From Arcobacter nitrofigilis DSM 7299 (GTDB taxonomy: Bacteria; Campylobacterota; Campylobacteria; Campylobacterales; Arcobacteraceae), in contig NC_014166.1 of the NCBI RefSeq assembly GCF_000092245.1, positions 2,542,001 through 2,606,000 on the forward strand: 64,000 bases of DNA, read 5' to 3'. The position numbers and the translations under genes were made by a program. The notes under the pieces were generated by a model that saw only the letters and a list, made by a program, of their open reading frames with translations, made no database searches and was not told the DNA's origin. Positions 53,970 to 64,000 of this stretch are shown here, one piece after another (position 1 is the stretch's first letter; each line of letters starts with the position of its first letter).

Positions 53970-56013
53970 TTTTATTTCCCCATGAAGATTTGTATTTATT
54001 ATATAAGAACTGATTTCTTTTTAGGTTATCAATATATGCATCTTTTAAATCCATTTTTTCATTTAACATATCCATTCCTAGTTCAGCTTCCTTTACACTA
54101 TTATAAAAACCATATAAAACTCTTACATAATCATTCCCATTTGTTTTAAATTTATAAATAAAAGTATTATCTTCAATTTTGTATTTATTTACAAAAAAGT
54201 TTTCATCTACTTTATTTATTATTCCAGTTAATAAAACTATTGTATAAGCTTTTTCATGATTTTTAAAAAATTCATTTTTTATGTTTAGATCACTTACTTT
54301 TATTATATTATTTGGCTTTTTATTTTCTAATTTTCCTTTAGGTTTTACTTCAGATTTTACTTCAAGTTTCTTAACATTCTTATTATCTACAGGAGTATTA
54401 TCATCTTCCATAATTAATCTATCTATTTCATTGTCAATCTTATCATCAATTTTCTTTTTTCTTATTGCTTTATCATCAACTTTTTCTTGAAAATCATTTC
54501 TTTTTACTTTATCTAAATCAACATTTTTTATTCTATCAGTATTATAAATATCATCCAACAATGAATTAAATATTTTATTTACCTTCTCTTTTTTATTTTC
54601 TTCTTTAGCTTTACTATTATCATTTACTTGTAAATTATCATTTCCTGATAATAAATCAGCCAATTCATTAGATACAGTAGCCTCTTTTTCTTTTTTAACT
54701 CTTAAATCAACCTTTATTTCACCACATACTTGATCATCAAGTAAATAAATTGTATCACTCAATTTTGATAAATCAAATAATAAAGTATAATAATTAGTAA
54801 ATCTATTATATTCTTCTTCTATCAACTCAATTTTCTTCTTGTATAATTCTTCTTCTTGATTTAAAACATCAATAAAACTTCTAGTTCCTCCATCAAATTG
54901 ATCTTCAAAGATTTTTAATATCTCTTTTAACTTATCAACATGTTTTTTGATTGTATCAATTTTATTATTTGATGAAGTATAGTTTGCGTACTCAGATTCA
55001 AGTTTTTCTTTTGAATCACTTGTTACATCATCAAGTTTTCTTTGAGATTCATCTAAAAAAAGTCTTTCTCTTTCATACACAGCCTTATCTTTCCCACCAT
55101 TAAATAAATTATACGAAAGTGTTAATCTTGCACTTTCATCATTCTTTTTTACATTATCAGAATCAATACTATCATCAATCTCTTTTAATAATCTAAATTT
55201 TAAAGTAGGCAAAAATCTAGCAGTTTCTTGTTCTACAACTGCTTTTTGTGACTTTATATTTTCTATTTCTTCAAGTACTTTGTAGTTATTTTTTATACCT
55301 TTTTCTAATAATTCATTTACATTTCTTGGAACAACTGATTTTATTAGATATGGTCTACAAGCACCTGAGGAAATCTCTTTAGGATAATATCTATTAAGAA
55401 GTGATTTTGCATTTTTAAGACTGTTTTTTAGTTCTATTAATTTCTCATTTATAGTAAATATTTTATTTTGAACTAATAATCTATCAACTTTATCACCACT
55501 CACTTCTTCTGTTTGAAATGCAGTTTCTAAATATTTATTTTGAACTTCTAAATTATTTTTTGTAAGTTTAGTTAATTCAAGATTTTTTACATAATCTAAA
55601 TATGCTAAAGTTGTATCAAGAATAACCTTTTCTGTATCCGAGATGTTTGATATAAGTTTGGCTTGATAATTGTGTTTAGCTTCTTCAAGTTTTGCACCTC
55701 TTAATCCACCGTTATAAATAGTTTGTTCTAATTTAAGTTGTTGATTTGATCCATTTTGATCACTTGTAGTTGATGATCTGTTATAAGGTGTATTTATTCT
55801 TTTTTTATCTTCAATATATGCTTCATAACTCAAGGTAGGTAAATAATCACCATATGCTTCATCAACATAAAGTTTGTTTCCTTTTGAGTTACTTTCCAAT
55901 GATTTGATTTTTGGACTATTTTGTAGTGATTCGATAACTACAGTTTTAAGAGTTTCACCATAAGAATAGCTTGAATATAATAACAAAACTAAAACTAAAT
56001 TAATTATTTTCAT
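53959..56013 (-). CDS. TolC-family outer-membrane channel with C-terminal SPOR-like extension
   Basis: A 684-residue protein, far longer than the usual TolC of about 450. Residues 1-20 are a signal peptide, about 20-440 are the outer-membrane efflux fold with paired coiled-coil repeats, about 445-595 are a charged, low-complexity linker rich in Lys, Asp and Asn, and about 600-680 look like a SPOR fold (Y-T-I-V-L-L-T-G, then F-I-Y-K-F-K and Y-V-R-V-L-Y-G-F-Y). SPOR domains bind glycan strands of peptidoglycan. It is first in the secretion operon. The SPOR call is from pattern and predicted topology, so moderate. Confidence 0.85.
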   Translation of the reverse strand: MKIINLVLVLLLYSSYSYGETLKTVVIESLQNSPKIKSLESNSKGNKLYVDEAYGDYLPTLSYEAYIEDKKRINTPYNRSSTTSDQNGSNQQLKLEQTIYNGGLRGAKLEEAKHNYQAKLISNISDTEKVILDTTLAYLDYVKNLELTKLTKNNLEVQNKYLETAFQTEEVSGDKVDRLLVQNKIFTINEKLIELKNSLKNAKSLLNRYYPKEISSGACRPYLIKSVVPRNVNELLEKGIKNNYKVLEEIENIKSQKAVVEQETARFLPTLKFRLLKEIDDSIDSDNVKKNDESARLTLSYNLFNGGKDKAVYERERLFLDESQRKLDDVTSDSKEKLESEYANYTSSNNKIDTIKKHVDKLKEILKIFEDQFDGGTRSFIDVLNQEEELYKKKIELIEEEYNRFTNYYTLLFDLSKLSDTIYLLDDQVCGEIKVDLRVKKEKEATVSNELADLLSGNDNLQVNDNSKAKEENKKEKVNKIFNSLLDDIYNTDRIKNVDLDKVKRNDFQEKVDDKAIRKKKIDDKIDNEIDRLIMEDDNTPVDNKNVKKLEVKSEVKPKGKLENKKPNNIIKVSDLNIKNEFFKNHEKAYTIVLLTGIINKVDENFFVNKYKIEDNTFIYKFKTNGNDYVRVLYGFYNSVKEAELGMDMLNEKMDLKDAYIDNLKRNQFLYNKYKSSWGNKIEQ

Positions 56014-56091
56014 ATATTCTCATATCGTAATTTTTATTCTATTTTATCCAAACATTATCAAATACTTTGTTAAAGCAAAAAAATATAAGTT

Positions 56092-56128
56092 AAAAAAAAA
56101 CCCTAGCTTAAAAAAAGCTAGGGTTTTT
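56092..56128 (-). terminator. Rho-independent terminator of fusA
   Basis: CCCTAGCTT at 56101-56109 and AAGCTAGGG at 56115-56123 form a nine-base stem with a five-base loop. On the minus strand a run of nine T follows (56092-56100), so the str operon should end here, about 30 bases after the fusA stop. Confidence 0.93.
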
Positions 56129-56152
56129 AATCTAATAAAAAGAAATGATTAA

Positions 56153-58261
56153 TTAACCATTTCTCTTTTTAATAATTTCTTCAGAAACATTTTTAGGAAC
56201 TTCTTGATATGAATCAAAAATCATAGAGTATGTTGCTCTACCTTGAGACATAGATCTTAAGTCTGTAGAGTATCCGAACATTTCAGATAATGGAATCATT
56301 GCAACAACAAGTTTTACACCAGCTCTATCATCCATAGATTGAACTTGTCCTCTTCTTTTATTACAATCCCCAATAACATCTCCCATATAATCTTCAGGAG
56401 TTTCAATTTCAACTTTCATAATTGGTTCTAAGATAATAGCTTGTGCAGCTGCAGTTCTACAACCTTGTTTGAAACCCATTGAAGCAGCTAATTTAAATGC
56501 TAATTCAGATGAATCCACATCATGGAAAGAACCATCATAAAGTGTTACTTGAATATCAACCATTGGATAACCAGCTAGGATACCACCTTGCATAGTTTCT
56601 ACACAACCTTTTTCAACAGCTGGAATATATTCTTTAGGAATAGCTCCACCTTTGATTTCATTAACGAATACAAAGTTTTCTTCTCCACCAGCTGGAAGAG
56701 GAGTAATTGTCAAGTAAACATGACCATATTGCCCTTTACCACCAGATTGTTTTGCATATTTGTATTCTGATTTAACTTCATTTTTAATAGTTTCTCTATA
56801 AGCAACTTGAGGAGCACCAACTTCAGCTTCAACTTTAAATTCTCTTTTCATTCTATCTACAAGAATTTCAAGGTGTAATTCACCCATTCCTGAAATAATA
56901 GTTTGTCCAGATTCTTCATCAGTATTTACTCTAAATGATGGATCTTCTTCAGCAAGTTTACCTAATGCGATACCCATTTTTTCTTGGTCAGCTTTAGTTT
57001 TTGGCTCAACTGCAACAGAGATAACTGGTTCTGGGAATTCCATTCTCTCAAGGATAACTGGATCTTTCTCAGATGCTAATGTATCACCTGTGATTGTTGA
57101 TTTTAGACCAACAACTGCACCGATTTCACCTGCATATAATTGAGAACATTCTTCTCTATTATTTGCATGCATTTTAAGTAATCTTCCGATTCTTTCTTTT
57201 TTCATTTTTGTAGAGTTCATTACATATGTTCCAGATTCTAAAACACCTCTATAAACTCTTGCAAATGTTAATTGTCCAACAAATGGGTCAGTCATAATTT
57301 TAAATGCTAATGCTGCAACTTCACCTTCATCAGTAGAAGGAACGATAACAGCTTCACCATCTTGAGTTTCACCGTTGATATCTGCAACTTCTGTTGGAGC
57401 TGGTAAATACATAGCAACAGCGTCAAGTAAAGTTTGAACACCTTTGTTTTTAAATGCAGTACCACAAGTCATAGGAGTAATAGTCATATTTAAACAACCA
57501 GCTTTGATACCTCTTGTAATCTCTTCTTGAGTTAACTCTTCACCTTCAAGGTATTTTTCCATTAACTCTTCGATTTGTTCAGCAGCAGCTTCAACCATTC
57601 TTTCTCTATACTCTTGTGCTTGCTCTAATAAATTAGCAGGAATTTCTTCTACATGGTAGTGAGAACCCATAGCTGCATCTTCATCCCAAACGATAGCTTT
57701 CATTTGTACTAAATCAATAATCCCTTTGAAATCTTCTTCAGCACCTATTGGTAACTGAATAGGAATCGCATTTGATTTTAGTCTTTCATTAACTTGTTTT
57801 TCAACCATAAAGAAATCAGCACCAGTTCTATCCATTTTATTAACGAATATCATTCTTGGTACTTTATATTTATTAGCTTGTCTCCAAACAGTTTCAGATT
57901 GTGGTTGTACTCCACCAACTGAACAGAATACTGCAACAGCACCATCAAGAACCCTCATAGATCTCTCAACTTCAATTGTAAAGTCAACGTGACCCGGAGT
58001 GTCAATAATGTTTATTTGTAAGTCTTCATTTGTAATTGGGTGTTTCCAGTGACAAGTTGTAGCTGCAGAAGTAATTGTAATACCTCTTTCTTGCTCTTGT
58101 TCCATCCAGTCCATTGTAGCAGCACCTTCATGTACTTCTCCAATTTTGTGCGATACACCTGTGTAAAATAAAATTCTTTCAGTAGTCGTAGTTTTCCCTG
58201 CATCAATATGAGCAGCGATACCAATATTTCTAACTCTGTTAAGTGGTGTTGTTCTAGCCAT
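56153..58261 (-). CDS. fusA: Elongation factor G
   Basis: A 702-residue EF-G with the GTPase P-loop A-H-I-D-A-G-K-T-T near 17-25, R-G-I-T-I-T-S-A, the D-T-P-G-H-V-D motif near 88, and N-K-M-D near 142. It catalyses ribosomal translocation. It starts nine bases after rpsG and is followed by a strong terminator, so no tuf gene is part of this operon, as often in Campylobacterota. Confidence 0.98.
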   Translation of the reverse strand: MARTTPLNRVRNIGIAAHIDAGKTTTTERILFYTGVSHKIGEVHEGAATMDWMEQEQERGITITSAATTCHWKHPITNEDLQINIIDTPGHVDFTIEVERSMRVLDGAVAVFCSVGGVQPQSETVWRQANKYKVPRMIFVNKMDRTGADFFMVEKQVNERLKSNAIPIQLPIGAEEDFKGIIDLVQMKAIVWDEDAAMGSHYHVEEIPANLLEQAQEYRERMVEAAAEQIEELMEKYLEGEELTQEEITRGIKAGCLNMTITPMTCGTAFKNKGVQTLLDAVAMYLPAPTEVADINGETQDGEAVIVPSTDEGEVAALAFKIMTDPFVGQLTFARVYRGVLESGTYVMNSTKMKKERIGRLLKMHANNREECSQLYAGEIGAVVGLKSTITGDTLASEKDPVILERMEFPEPVISVAVEPKTKADQEKMGIALGKLAEEDPSFRVNTDEESGQTIISGMGELHLEILVDRMKREFKVEAEVGAPQVAYRETIKNEVKSEYKYAKQSGGKGQYGHVYLTITPLPAGGEENFVFVNEIKGGAIPKEYIPAVEKGCVETMQGGILAGYPMVDIQVTLYDGSFHDVDSSELAFKLAASMGFKQGCRTAAAQAIILEPIMKVEIETPEDYMGDVIGDCNKRRGQVQSMDDRAGVKLVVAMIPLSEMFGYSTDLRSMSQGRATYSMIFDSYQEVPKNVSEEIIKKRNG

Positions 58262-58270
58262 TTATAATTC

Positions 58271-58750
<480 letters not shown>

Positions 58751-58754
58751 CTAC

Positions 58755-59138
58755 TTATTTCTTAGCCGCTTTAGGCTTCTTAGTACCGTATTTAGATCTT
58801 GCAACAGTTCTGTTTGCAACACCAGCAGTATCTAAAGCACCTCTAACGATGTGATATTTAACCCCAGGTAAATCCTTAACTCTTCCCCCTCTAACTAAAA
58901 CGATAGAGTGTTCTTGTAAGTTGTGACCTTCACCACCGATATATGAAATAACTTCATATCCTGTTGTTAATCTAACTTTTGCAACTTTTCTTAAAGCCGA
59001 GTTAGGTTTCTTTGGAGTTGTAGTATATACTCTTGTACATACTCCTCTTCTTTGTGGACATTTTTCAAGTGCTGGAGATTTTGATTTTTCAACCACTCTC
59101 TTTCGCTCTTTTCTAATCAATTGATTAATAGTAGGCAT
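58755..59138 (-). CDS. rpsL: 30S ribosomal protein S12
   Basis: A 127-residue S12 with P-T-I-N-Q-L-I-R at the start, [16 protein letters not shown] near 39-54 (Lys43 equivalent present, the usual streptomycin-resistance position) and [10 protein letters not shown] near 84-93. First gene of the str operon, with TATAAT boxes upstream. Confidence 0.98.
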   Translation of the reverse strand: MPTINQLIRKERKRVVEKSKSPALEKCPQRRGVCTRVYTTTPKKPNSALRKVAKVRLTTGYEVISYIGGEGHNLQEHSIVLVRGGRVKDLPGVKYHIVRGALDTAGVANRTVARSKYGTKKPKAAKK

Positions 59139-59276
59139 TTTTTCCCTTTGTTTAAATTGGTTTGAGTAATTATAGCATTACCCAGGCTTCTCGATTGACT
59201 TGATATATACACCTGTATAATCAAAACGATACTACCATTTTAGAGAAACTGTAGTTGTTTTCTAAAAAAGTTAGGG

Positions 59277-59282
59277 ATTATA
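59277..59282 (-). promoter_or_regulatory. Candidate -10 box of the str operon
   Basis: TATAAT on the minus strand, in AAGTATAATCC with T-rich upstream DNA, 138 bases before rpsL. A second TATAAT at 59169-59174 lies only 30 bases from the start and could be an alternative. The intervening leader holds no recognised structure. Confidence 0.5.
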
Positions 59283-59361
59283 CTTAAAATAAAATTAATT
59301 TAGGCTTAGTAAGTATATGTAGATATCTATATTGTATATTTTGAGATTTTATATTATTTGT

Positions 59362-59391
59362 AAAATAAGGCTAAAAAACTAGCCTTATTTT
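59362..59391 (-). terminator. Hairpin terminator of the chemoreceptor gene
   Basis: AAAATAAGGCTA at 59362-59373 and TAGCCTTATTTT at 59380-59391 form a 12-base stem with a six-base loop. The stem begins at the last base of the stop codon, and its 3' side ends in TTTT on the minus strand. Confidence 0.75.
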
Positions 59392-61514
59392 TAAGATTTT
59401 CTAAATTTCTTTTTATTTACATTCGCGATTATATTCTCAGCGATAGTAGAAGTATTTATAGCTATTTGATGAGCATGATTTGCAACATTTGCGTTCTCTT
59501 GAGTTCTTGAATCAAGAGATGCAACTGCACCATTGATTTGTTCTATTCCTTGTTTTTGTTCTGTTGAAGCAATTTCAACATGAGATATTAGTTGTGTGGT
59601 TTTATTTATATTTTCATTCAATTCTGCATATCCACTAATCATCTCATCTGCATTTTTTTTACCTGTATTTGCTTTTATTGTCGCATTTTCTACTAAACTT
59701 TTTATCTCTTTTGCAGCTTCTGCACTTCTTGATGCTAAGTTTCTCACTTCAGCTGCAACTACTGCAAAGCCTTTACCAGCTTCTCCCGCTGTTGCTGCTT
59801 CTACTGCTGCATTTAGTGATAAAATATTTGTTTGGAAAGCAATTTGGTCTATTACTGTAATCGCTTCTGCAATTGCGCTTGTTTGCTCATTTATCTCATT
59901 CATTGATTCAACTGTTAGTTTTGCTAAAGCTTGTCCTGAGCTGATTGATTTAAGTAAGTTATTTGAATAAACTGCCATTTGTGAAATATTTTGAGTATTT
60001 TCTACAATTGTCGAAGTTATCTCTTCAATCGAAGCAGAAGTCTCTTCTAGGGAAGCTGCTGTATCTGTTGATGATTTATTAAGCGTATTAACATTTTCTA
60101 AAAGTTGTTTTGCATTATTTTCTAAAGTTAACCCTAATTGGTAATTTTCTTGCAACATTCCATTTATAATATCACATAAGCCATTTAGACCTTTTGCCAC
60201 TTCCCCTGTAGCATTATCTATATTTTTCTCAAAATCAAGTTTTGAATAGTTTTTAAGCGCAGCTAAAATCGTATTGATATTATTATTTACATTTTTAGCA
60301 TTTGCTTTTATCATATCATTTAGAATATCTTTCAATTCATTTAATGACTCTTTTGAAGAAGTTTTTTCCACTTGAACATCTAGATTCCCATTTTTGATTT
60401 TGGTAACTACTTCTTTTACATTTTCAATCAATAGCTTATCTTTATCTATTCCCTCTTTTACAAATTCTATCTCTTCATCAATTTTTCTTGCCATATTTCC
60501 AAATTCATCATTTGTCTGAATATTTAATGGCTCTACTGTATTCTTTGTACCTTTTAAGTATTCAAAAAAATCATTTAATCCTGATTCAAGTGTATTTATT
60601 GGATTTAACAGTTTTTTTAGTAGGAAATATAAAAGTAATAAAATGATAATTAACAATCCCATATAAATAGCTATTTGTTCTAAGATATGTTTATTTATTT
60701 CTTTATATACACCCTCTTTACCTAATTCAACAACCAAATACCAAGAAGGAATAGAGACTTTACTATAAGCTACAAGTTTTTTAACTCCATTTTCTGTAGC
60801 TTCTGCAAATTTATTATCTTCATCTGATCTAATGCCTTTGAATAAAAGACTATCTTTTTTTAATAATTCTTTATTCTTATGAATTATTATTTTCCCATCA
60901 TTTGATAAAAGATATGCAAATCCATCTTCACCTAATTTTAAATTTAGTATTTCTTTTACGATTGTATCTAAAAAGATAGTTGCCCCAATAGCTCCAATAA
61001 ACTTTCCATCTTTTTTATAAGGAGAGTAAACAGTAATAATAAGCCGCTTTGTATTATTATCAACAAAGGGTTCTGTTACACCTGAAGCCTGTGTTTCCAT
61101 AGCTTTTTTATACCAAGGTCTAGTCCTTGCATCATAATTATTATCTTTAATAGTTTTTACAATACCATTAAATCTAATTAAATCACCACTATCTTCCAAT
61201 CCCAAATACATGGCTGCAAAACCACCTGCTTTGTTACCTAACATAAGCTGATTTACTAGAACTTTGTTATCTATTGTAAGATTTTGGTTTTCTATCATAT
61301 TAGCAACAGAATTTACTACAGTGATTTTTGATTGAAGATAATCATTAATAAATTTTGCAGTTTGTTTAGCTAATGCTGATTCATTTTTCTCTACTAAAGA
61401 AGCCTCAGTTTGGTATTTACCTGAGGCATCTTTATATCCAAGTATAAGAAATGAACAAGAAATACTTATAAACAATAAAACTAGAAGTTTTGATTTTATA
61501 CTAGAAAGATTCAT
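59391..61514 (-). CDS. Methyl-accepting chemotaxis protein with dCache sensor
   Basis: A 707-residue chemoreceptor. A membrane helix (about 6-24), a periplasmic double-Cache domain (about 30-275, with R-P-W-Y-K-K-A near 137 typical of ligand-binding dCache_1), a second helix (about 282-303), a HAMP-like linker and a signalling domain with [16 protein letters not shown] and [10 protein letters not shown]. The R-x-W-Y segment is shared with amino-acid-binding dCache sensors, so an amino acid or small amine is a possible ligand. The ATG at 61514 has AAAGGA in front; a longer in-frame start lacks one. Confidence 0.93.
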   Translation of the reverse strand: MNLSSIKSKLLVLLFISISCSFLILGYKDASGKYQTEASLVEKNESALAKQTAKFINDYLQSKITVVNSVANMIENQNLTIDNKVLVNQLMLGNKAGGFAAMYLGLEDSGDLIRFNGIVKTIKDNNYDARTRPWYKKAMETQASGVTEPFVDNNTKRLIITVYSPYKKDGKFIGAIGATIFLDTIVKEILNLKLGEDGFAYLLSNDGKIIIHKNKELLKKDSLLFKGIRSDEDNKFAEATENGVKKLVAYSKVSIPSWYLVVELGKEGVYKEINKHILEQIAIYMGLLIIILLLLYFLLKKLLNPINTLESGLNDFFEYLKGTKNTVEPLNIQTNDEFGNMARKIDEEIEFVKEGIDKDKLLIENVKEVVTKIKNGNLDVQVEKTSSKESLNELKDILNDMIKANAKNVNNNINTILAALKNYSKLDFEKNIDNATGEVAKGLNGLCDIINGMLQENYQLGLTLENNAKQLLENVNTLNKSSTDTAASLEETSASIEEITSTIVENTQNISQMAVYSNNLLKSISSGQALAKLTVESMNEINEQTSAIAEAITVIDQIAFQTNILSLNAAVEAATAGEAGKGFAVVAAEVRNLASRSAEAAKEIKSLVENATIKANTGKKNADEMISGYAELNENINKTTQLISHVEIASTEQKQGIEQINGAVASLDSRTQENANVANHAHQIAINTSTIAENIIANVNKKKFRKS

Positions 61515-61545
61515 TTTTTTTCCTTTGGGAGTATTCTTTATAGTT

Positions 61546-61551
61546 ATTATA
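61546..61551 (-). promoter_or_regulatory. Candidate -10 box of the chemoreceptor gene
   Basis: TATAAT on the minus strand in ATGTATAATAAC, 32 bases before the ATG. No clear sigma-28 (flagellar) motif was recognised. Confidence 0.5.
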
Positions 61552-61660
61552 CATAAATAGTGTGTCATTAATGTGATAAATTTATATTCTTTTTATCTTT
61601 GATAAAGGACTAAGGCATAAAACACTAAAATTCCAAAAAATCAAAATAAAGTAACTTTAT

Positions 61661-62821
61661 ATGACAAAACAACTATTACCCCTAGCCTTAGGTGGTCTTG
61701 CTATTGGTACTACTGAATTTGCGATTATGGGATTATTACCTGATGTTGCAAATGACTTAAATATCAGTATTCCAGTTGCTGGACACTTAATCTCTACTTA
61801 TGCTCTAGGAGTAGTTATTGGAGCACCAATTTTAGTTGCTTTAAGTTCCAAGTTTCCTGCTAAAAATATATTAATAGCTTTTATGGTTCTATTTTCATTT
61901 TTTAACTTCTTATCTGCTATTGCACCCAATTATTCTACACTTTTGATATCGAGATTTTTTAGTGGTTTACCACATGGTGCTTTTTTTGGTGTGGGAACAG
62001 TTGTTGCGGCAAAACTTGCAAAAAAAGGTAAATCAGCACAAGCCATTGCAGTGATGTTTACAGGACTTACTATTGCAAATGTTGCTATGGTTCCTTTTAC
62101 TACATTTATAGGTCAAGCATTTAGTTGGAGATATGCTTTTGCTATAGTTTCACTAATAGGAATAATTACCGTAATATCTTTATATAAAAACCTCCCAAAA
62201 CAAAAAGAGGTAAAAAGTATTACACTAAAAGAAGAACTACAATTTTTCAAGACAATCAAAGCTTGGCACATATTAGCTATCGTGGCAACTGGATTTGGTG
62301 GGCTATTTGCGTGGATTAGTTATATTGCTCCATTATTAATAAATGTTACAAATTTTGAAGAAAGTAGTGTTTCGTATATGATGATCGTGGCCGGTCTTGG
62401 AATGTTAGTTGGAAATATAGTTGGGGGATATTTAGCAGATAAAAGAAATCCTATAAAAGTGGCAATCTTTCTTTTATCAATGATGGTTTTATGTTTAGTA
62501 TTAGTATTTTTCCTATCAGAATATAAGTTTGCAACTGTTATTCTTACATTCTTATGTGGTGCCTTTGCCATGTCAATTGGTGCACCTATTAATATCATCA
62601 TGTTAGATAGTGCAAAACACTCAGCCATGCTTGGAGCTGCATTTTTACAAGCTGCTTTTAATGTGGCTAATTCTTTAGGTGCATTTTTAGGTGGTATTCC
62701 TTTATTTTTAGGGTTAAACTATAATTATCCTGCTCTAAGTGGTGCATTTATGGCTTTACTAGGTGTTGGACTATGTTTATATTTCCTAAAAAAATATAAG
62801 ATTGAAGGAAAAGTAGAATGA
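61661..62821 (+). CDS. MFS exporter, AraJ/YdhP-like
   Basis: A 386-residue major facilitator with twelve predicted membrane helices. The N-terminal A-L-G-G-L-A-I-G-T-T-E-F segment and the loop R-F-F-S-G-L-P-H-G-A-F-F-G near 100-112 are typical of the DHA1 drug/sugar efflux group with AraJ and YdhP. It probably exports small molecules by proton antiport. The alpha/beta hydrolase gene starts within its last four bases, so the two are coupled. Substrate unknown. Confidence 0.87.
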   Translation: MTKQLLPLALGGLAIGTTEFAIMGLLPDVANDLNISIPVAGHLISTYALGVVIGAPILVALSSKFPAKNILIAFMVLFSFFNFLSAIAPNYSTLLISRFFSGLPHGAFFGVGTVVAAKLAKKGKSAQAIAVMFTGLTIANVAMVPFTTFIGQAFSWRYAFAIVSLIGIITVISLYKNLPKQKEVKSITLKEELQFFKTIKAWHILAIVATGFGGLFAWISYIAPLLINVTNFEESSVSYMMIVAGLGMLVGNIVGGYLADKRNPIKVAIFLLSMMVLCLVLVFFLSEYKFATVILTFLCGAFAMSIGAPINIIMLDSAKHSAMLGAAFLQAAFNVANSLGAFLGGIPLFLGLNYNYPALSGAFMALLGVGLCLYFLKKYKIEGKVE

Positions 62822-63588
62822 CAATACTTGGACATAATATTATAGGTAGTGGCAAAAAATATATCTTAGTCCTACATGAACTAATGGGAGACCACAGCAA
62901 TTTTGACCCAATCTTGCCATATATTGATACTACAAATTTCACATACATTTTCATAGACCATAGAGGGTATGGTTTATCAAAAGATATATTAGGAGAATAT
63001 ACTTGTGATGAAGCAGCAAATGATATAAAAAACCTCATCACAAAACTAAATCTAAAAGAAGTAAATCTTCTAGCCCACTCTATGTCTACAATGATAGCTC
63101 AAAAAGTAGCCCTAATAGATGATAGAGTAAAACAACTAATCCTAATCACTCCAATTTCAGCTGCTGGTATAAAGATGAAATCCCAAGCCCAAGCAAAACT
63201 AATAGATAGTATGAAAAAAAATGAAAACTTTATTGAATATGTAGTTGAAAGTGCAAGTAATAGATACAATCAAGCATGGAAAGATTATAGAATCAAAATG
63301 GGATATGAAGCTTCAACTTTAGAAGCTAGAACTGGTTATATGATTATGTATCTTACAACTGATTTTATAGATGAAGTGAAAGATATAAAGATACCAATAA
63401 AAATAATGGTAGGTCATCATGACTTACCTGCTTTTCATAAAAACAATGTAAAAAAACAGTTTGAAAAGTATTATAATGATTTTGAGATAATAGAGTGTAT
63501 GGAAGCAGGACACTATCCAATGATAGAGTGTCCTGTTTATTTTGCTAGCGAGATTGAAAAATTTTGTAGTAATTTATTCTTGATTTAA
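62818..63588 (+). CDS. Alpha/beta hydrolase with a variant nucleophile elbow
   Basis: A 256-residue hydrolase of the alpha/beta fold. The oxyanion region H-E-L-M-G-D-H is at 20-26, the nucleophile is likely Ser88 in A-H-S-M-S (normally G-x-S-x-G), an acid may be Asp in G-H-H-D-L near 200, and the catalytic His is in E-A-G-H-Y-P-M near 235. It overlaps the exporter gene by four bases, suggesting a joint detoxification role. Its 3' end overlaps the convergent gene by 15 bases. Esterase or peroxidase-type activity cannot be distinguished. Confidence 0.82.
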   Translation: MTILGHNIIGSGKKYILVLHELMGDHSNFDPILPYIDTTNFTYIFIDHRGYGLSKDILGEYTCDEAANDIKNLITKLNLKEVNLLAHSMSTMIAQKVALIDDRVKQLILITPISAAGIKMKSQAQAKLIDSMKKNENFIEYVVESASNRYNQAWKDYRIKMGYEASTLEARTGYMIMYLTTDFIDEVKDIKIPIKIMVGHHDLPAFHKNNVKKQFEKYYNDFEIIECMEAGHYPMIECPVYFASEIEKFCSNLFLI

Positions 63589-64000
63589 TTCATATGCATC
63601 AAGAAAGGTTAATGTTCTCTGTGCCTTTTCATTTGGAGTTTTAGTTTGAAAACGTGCCCAATAATTAGCATATATACCTAAATAAGTATCTTTATTCTTT
63701 TCAAACCATTCAGCTGCTTCAATTGGCTTAGTCGCATATAACGTTGTTCCATTGACCCATTTTTTAAAAGCAGGAATATCAGTATTATAATCAGTAGTAC
63801 CATTTGTTCTTATAGGTGTAGGTGCAAATCCACCAGTACCCCAATTAGGTCTTACAATTACATAATAAGTTTGTCCAGCTTTTACATTTGCAAGCATAAA
63901 GTCTGCAGCATAGCCCACTGCCATGTAAACTTTTTCGCCAGGGCTTGTTTTATATGCTATTTTACTACCATTTGGAAGAAAACCAATAAATGACAAATTA
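63574..64000 (-). CDS. Unknown protein, 5' part beyond the window
   Basis: The C-terminal 141 or so codons of a gene that enters from the right edge; the frame is open up to base 64000, so the true start lies outside. The product contains G-S-K-I-A-Y-K-T-S-P-G-E-K, V-Y-M-A-V-G-Y-A-A-D-F and V-K-A-G-Q-T-Y-Y-V-I-V-R, a beta-rich pattern that resembles DUF2846-like lipoproteins, followed by an acidic/aromatic tail. The resemblance is weak and no function is proposed. Confidence 0.6.
   Translation of the reverse strand, partial: NLSFIGFLPNGSKIAYKTSPGEKVYMAVGYAADFMLANVKAGQTYYVIVRPNWGTGGFAPTPIRTNGTTDYNTDIPAFKKWVNGTTLYATKPIEAAEWFEKNKDTYLGIYANYWARFQTKTPNEKAQRTLTFLDAYELNQE

Noticed and set aside
61515-61568. 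Longer N-terminus of the chemoreceptor
   Set aside because: The extension covers the -10 candidate and the AAAGGA site; the ATG at 61514 gives a standard short N-terminus before the first membrane helix.

Overview
The window is AT-rich chromosomal DNA that looks like Campylobacterota, most likely an Arcobacter-type species (family Arcobacteraceae). This is inferred from gene content: the htrA / response regulator / histidine kinase order known from Campylobacter htrA-cprRS, an rpsL-rpsG-fusA operon with no tuf directly after it, RecN of about 510 residues, and TATAAT -10 boxes preceded by T-rich DNA. No 16S gene or other decisive marker is present, so the genus is a guess.

Layout. (1) 1-994, minus strand: the end of a phospholipid-trafficking operon, mlaA followed by mlaC, which is cut by the window edge. 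(2) 1103-40840, minus strand: one unbroken run of about 36 genes for a surface glycan (O-antigen, capsule or related), read from galE toward a terminal wbpM-like gene. (3) 41033-41345, minus strand: tRNA-Cys, tRNA-Ser and tRNA-Leu behind a consensus sigma-70 promoter. (4) 41489-46634, plus strand: ilvD, htrA and a two-component system. (5) 46640-56013, minus strand: a U32-family tRNA-modification protein, recN, NAD kinase and a complete type I secretion machine (TolC, ABC transporter, HlyD). (6) 56153-59138, minus strand: fusA, rpsG, rpsL. (7) 59391-64000: a chemoreceptor, an MFS exporter with an alpha/beta hydrolase, and the 3' part of an unknown gene.

The glycan locus can be read as modules. 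galE, wzz, ugd, a four-helix-bundle gene and a UDP-uronate 4-epimerase supply UDP-Gal, UDP-GlcA and perhaps UDP-GalA, plus chain-length control. wbpA-wbpB-wbpD-wbpE make UDP-2,3-diacetamido-2,3-dideoxy-glucuronate. An SDR / DegT aminotransferase / AsnB / NeuD-type acetyltransferase group forms a second amino-sugar module. A radical SAM protein, rfbA, rfbC, rfbB, a C-methyltransferase, an FdtB-like aminotransferase, two unusual methyltransferases, an FdtA-like ketoisomerase and two SDRs form a dTDP-3-amino-3,6-dideoxyhexose module with extra methylation. Four glycosyltransferases, one GT-C-like membrane protein, three asparagine-synthase-type amidotransferases and a PglK/MsbA-like ABC flippase follow. 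The end is a WbpK/V-like reductase, a WbpL-like phosphoglycosyltransferase and a WbpM-like 4,6-dehydratase, the set that makes and loads the first sugar.

The most informative oddities are signs of remodelling in this locus: a truncated Wzy-like polymerase, a decayed WbpG/PseA-type amidotransferase beside three intact AsnB paralogues, a four-helix-bundle gene with AATTC-rich flanks that appear to provide the start codon of the next gene, and a short in-frame palindromic insertion inside ugd. No CRISPR array, transposase or prophage was seen. No wholly new system can be claimed; the best candidate for new biology is the heavily amidated and methylated glycan predicted from this locus.
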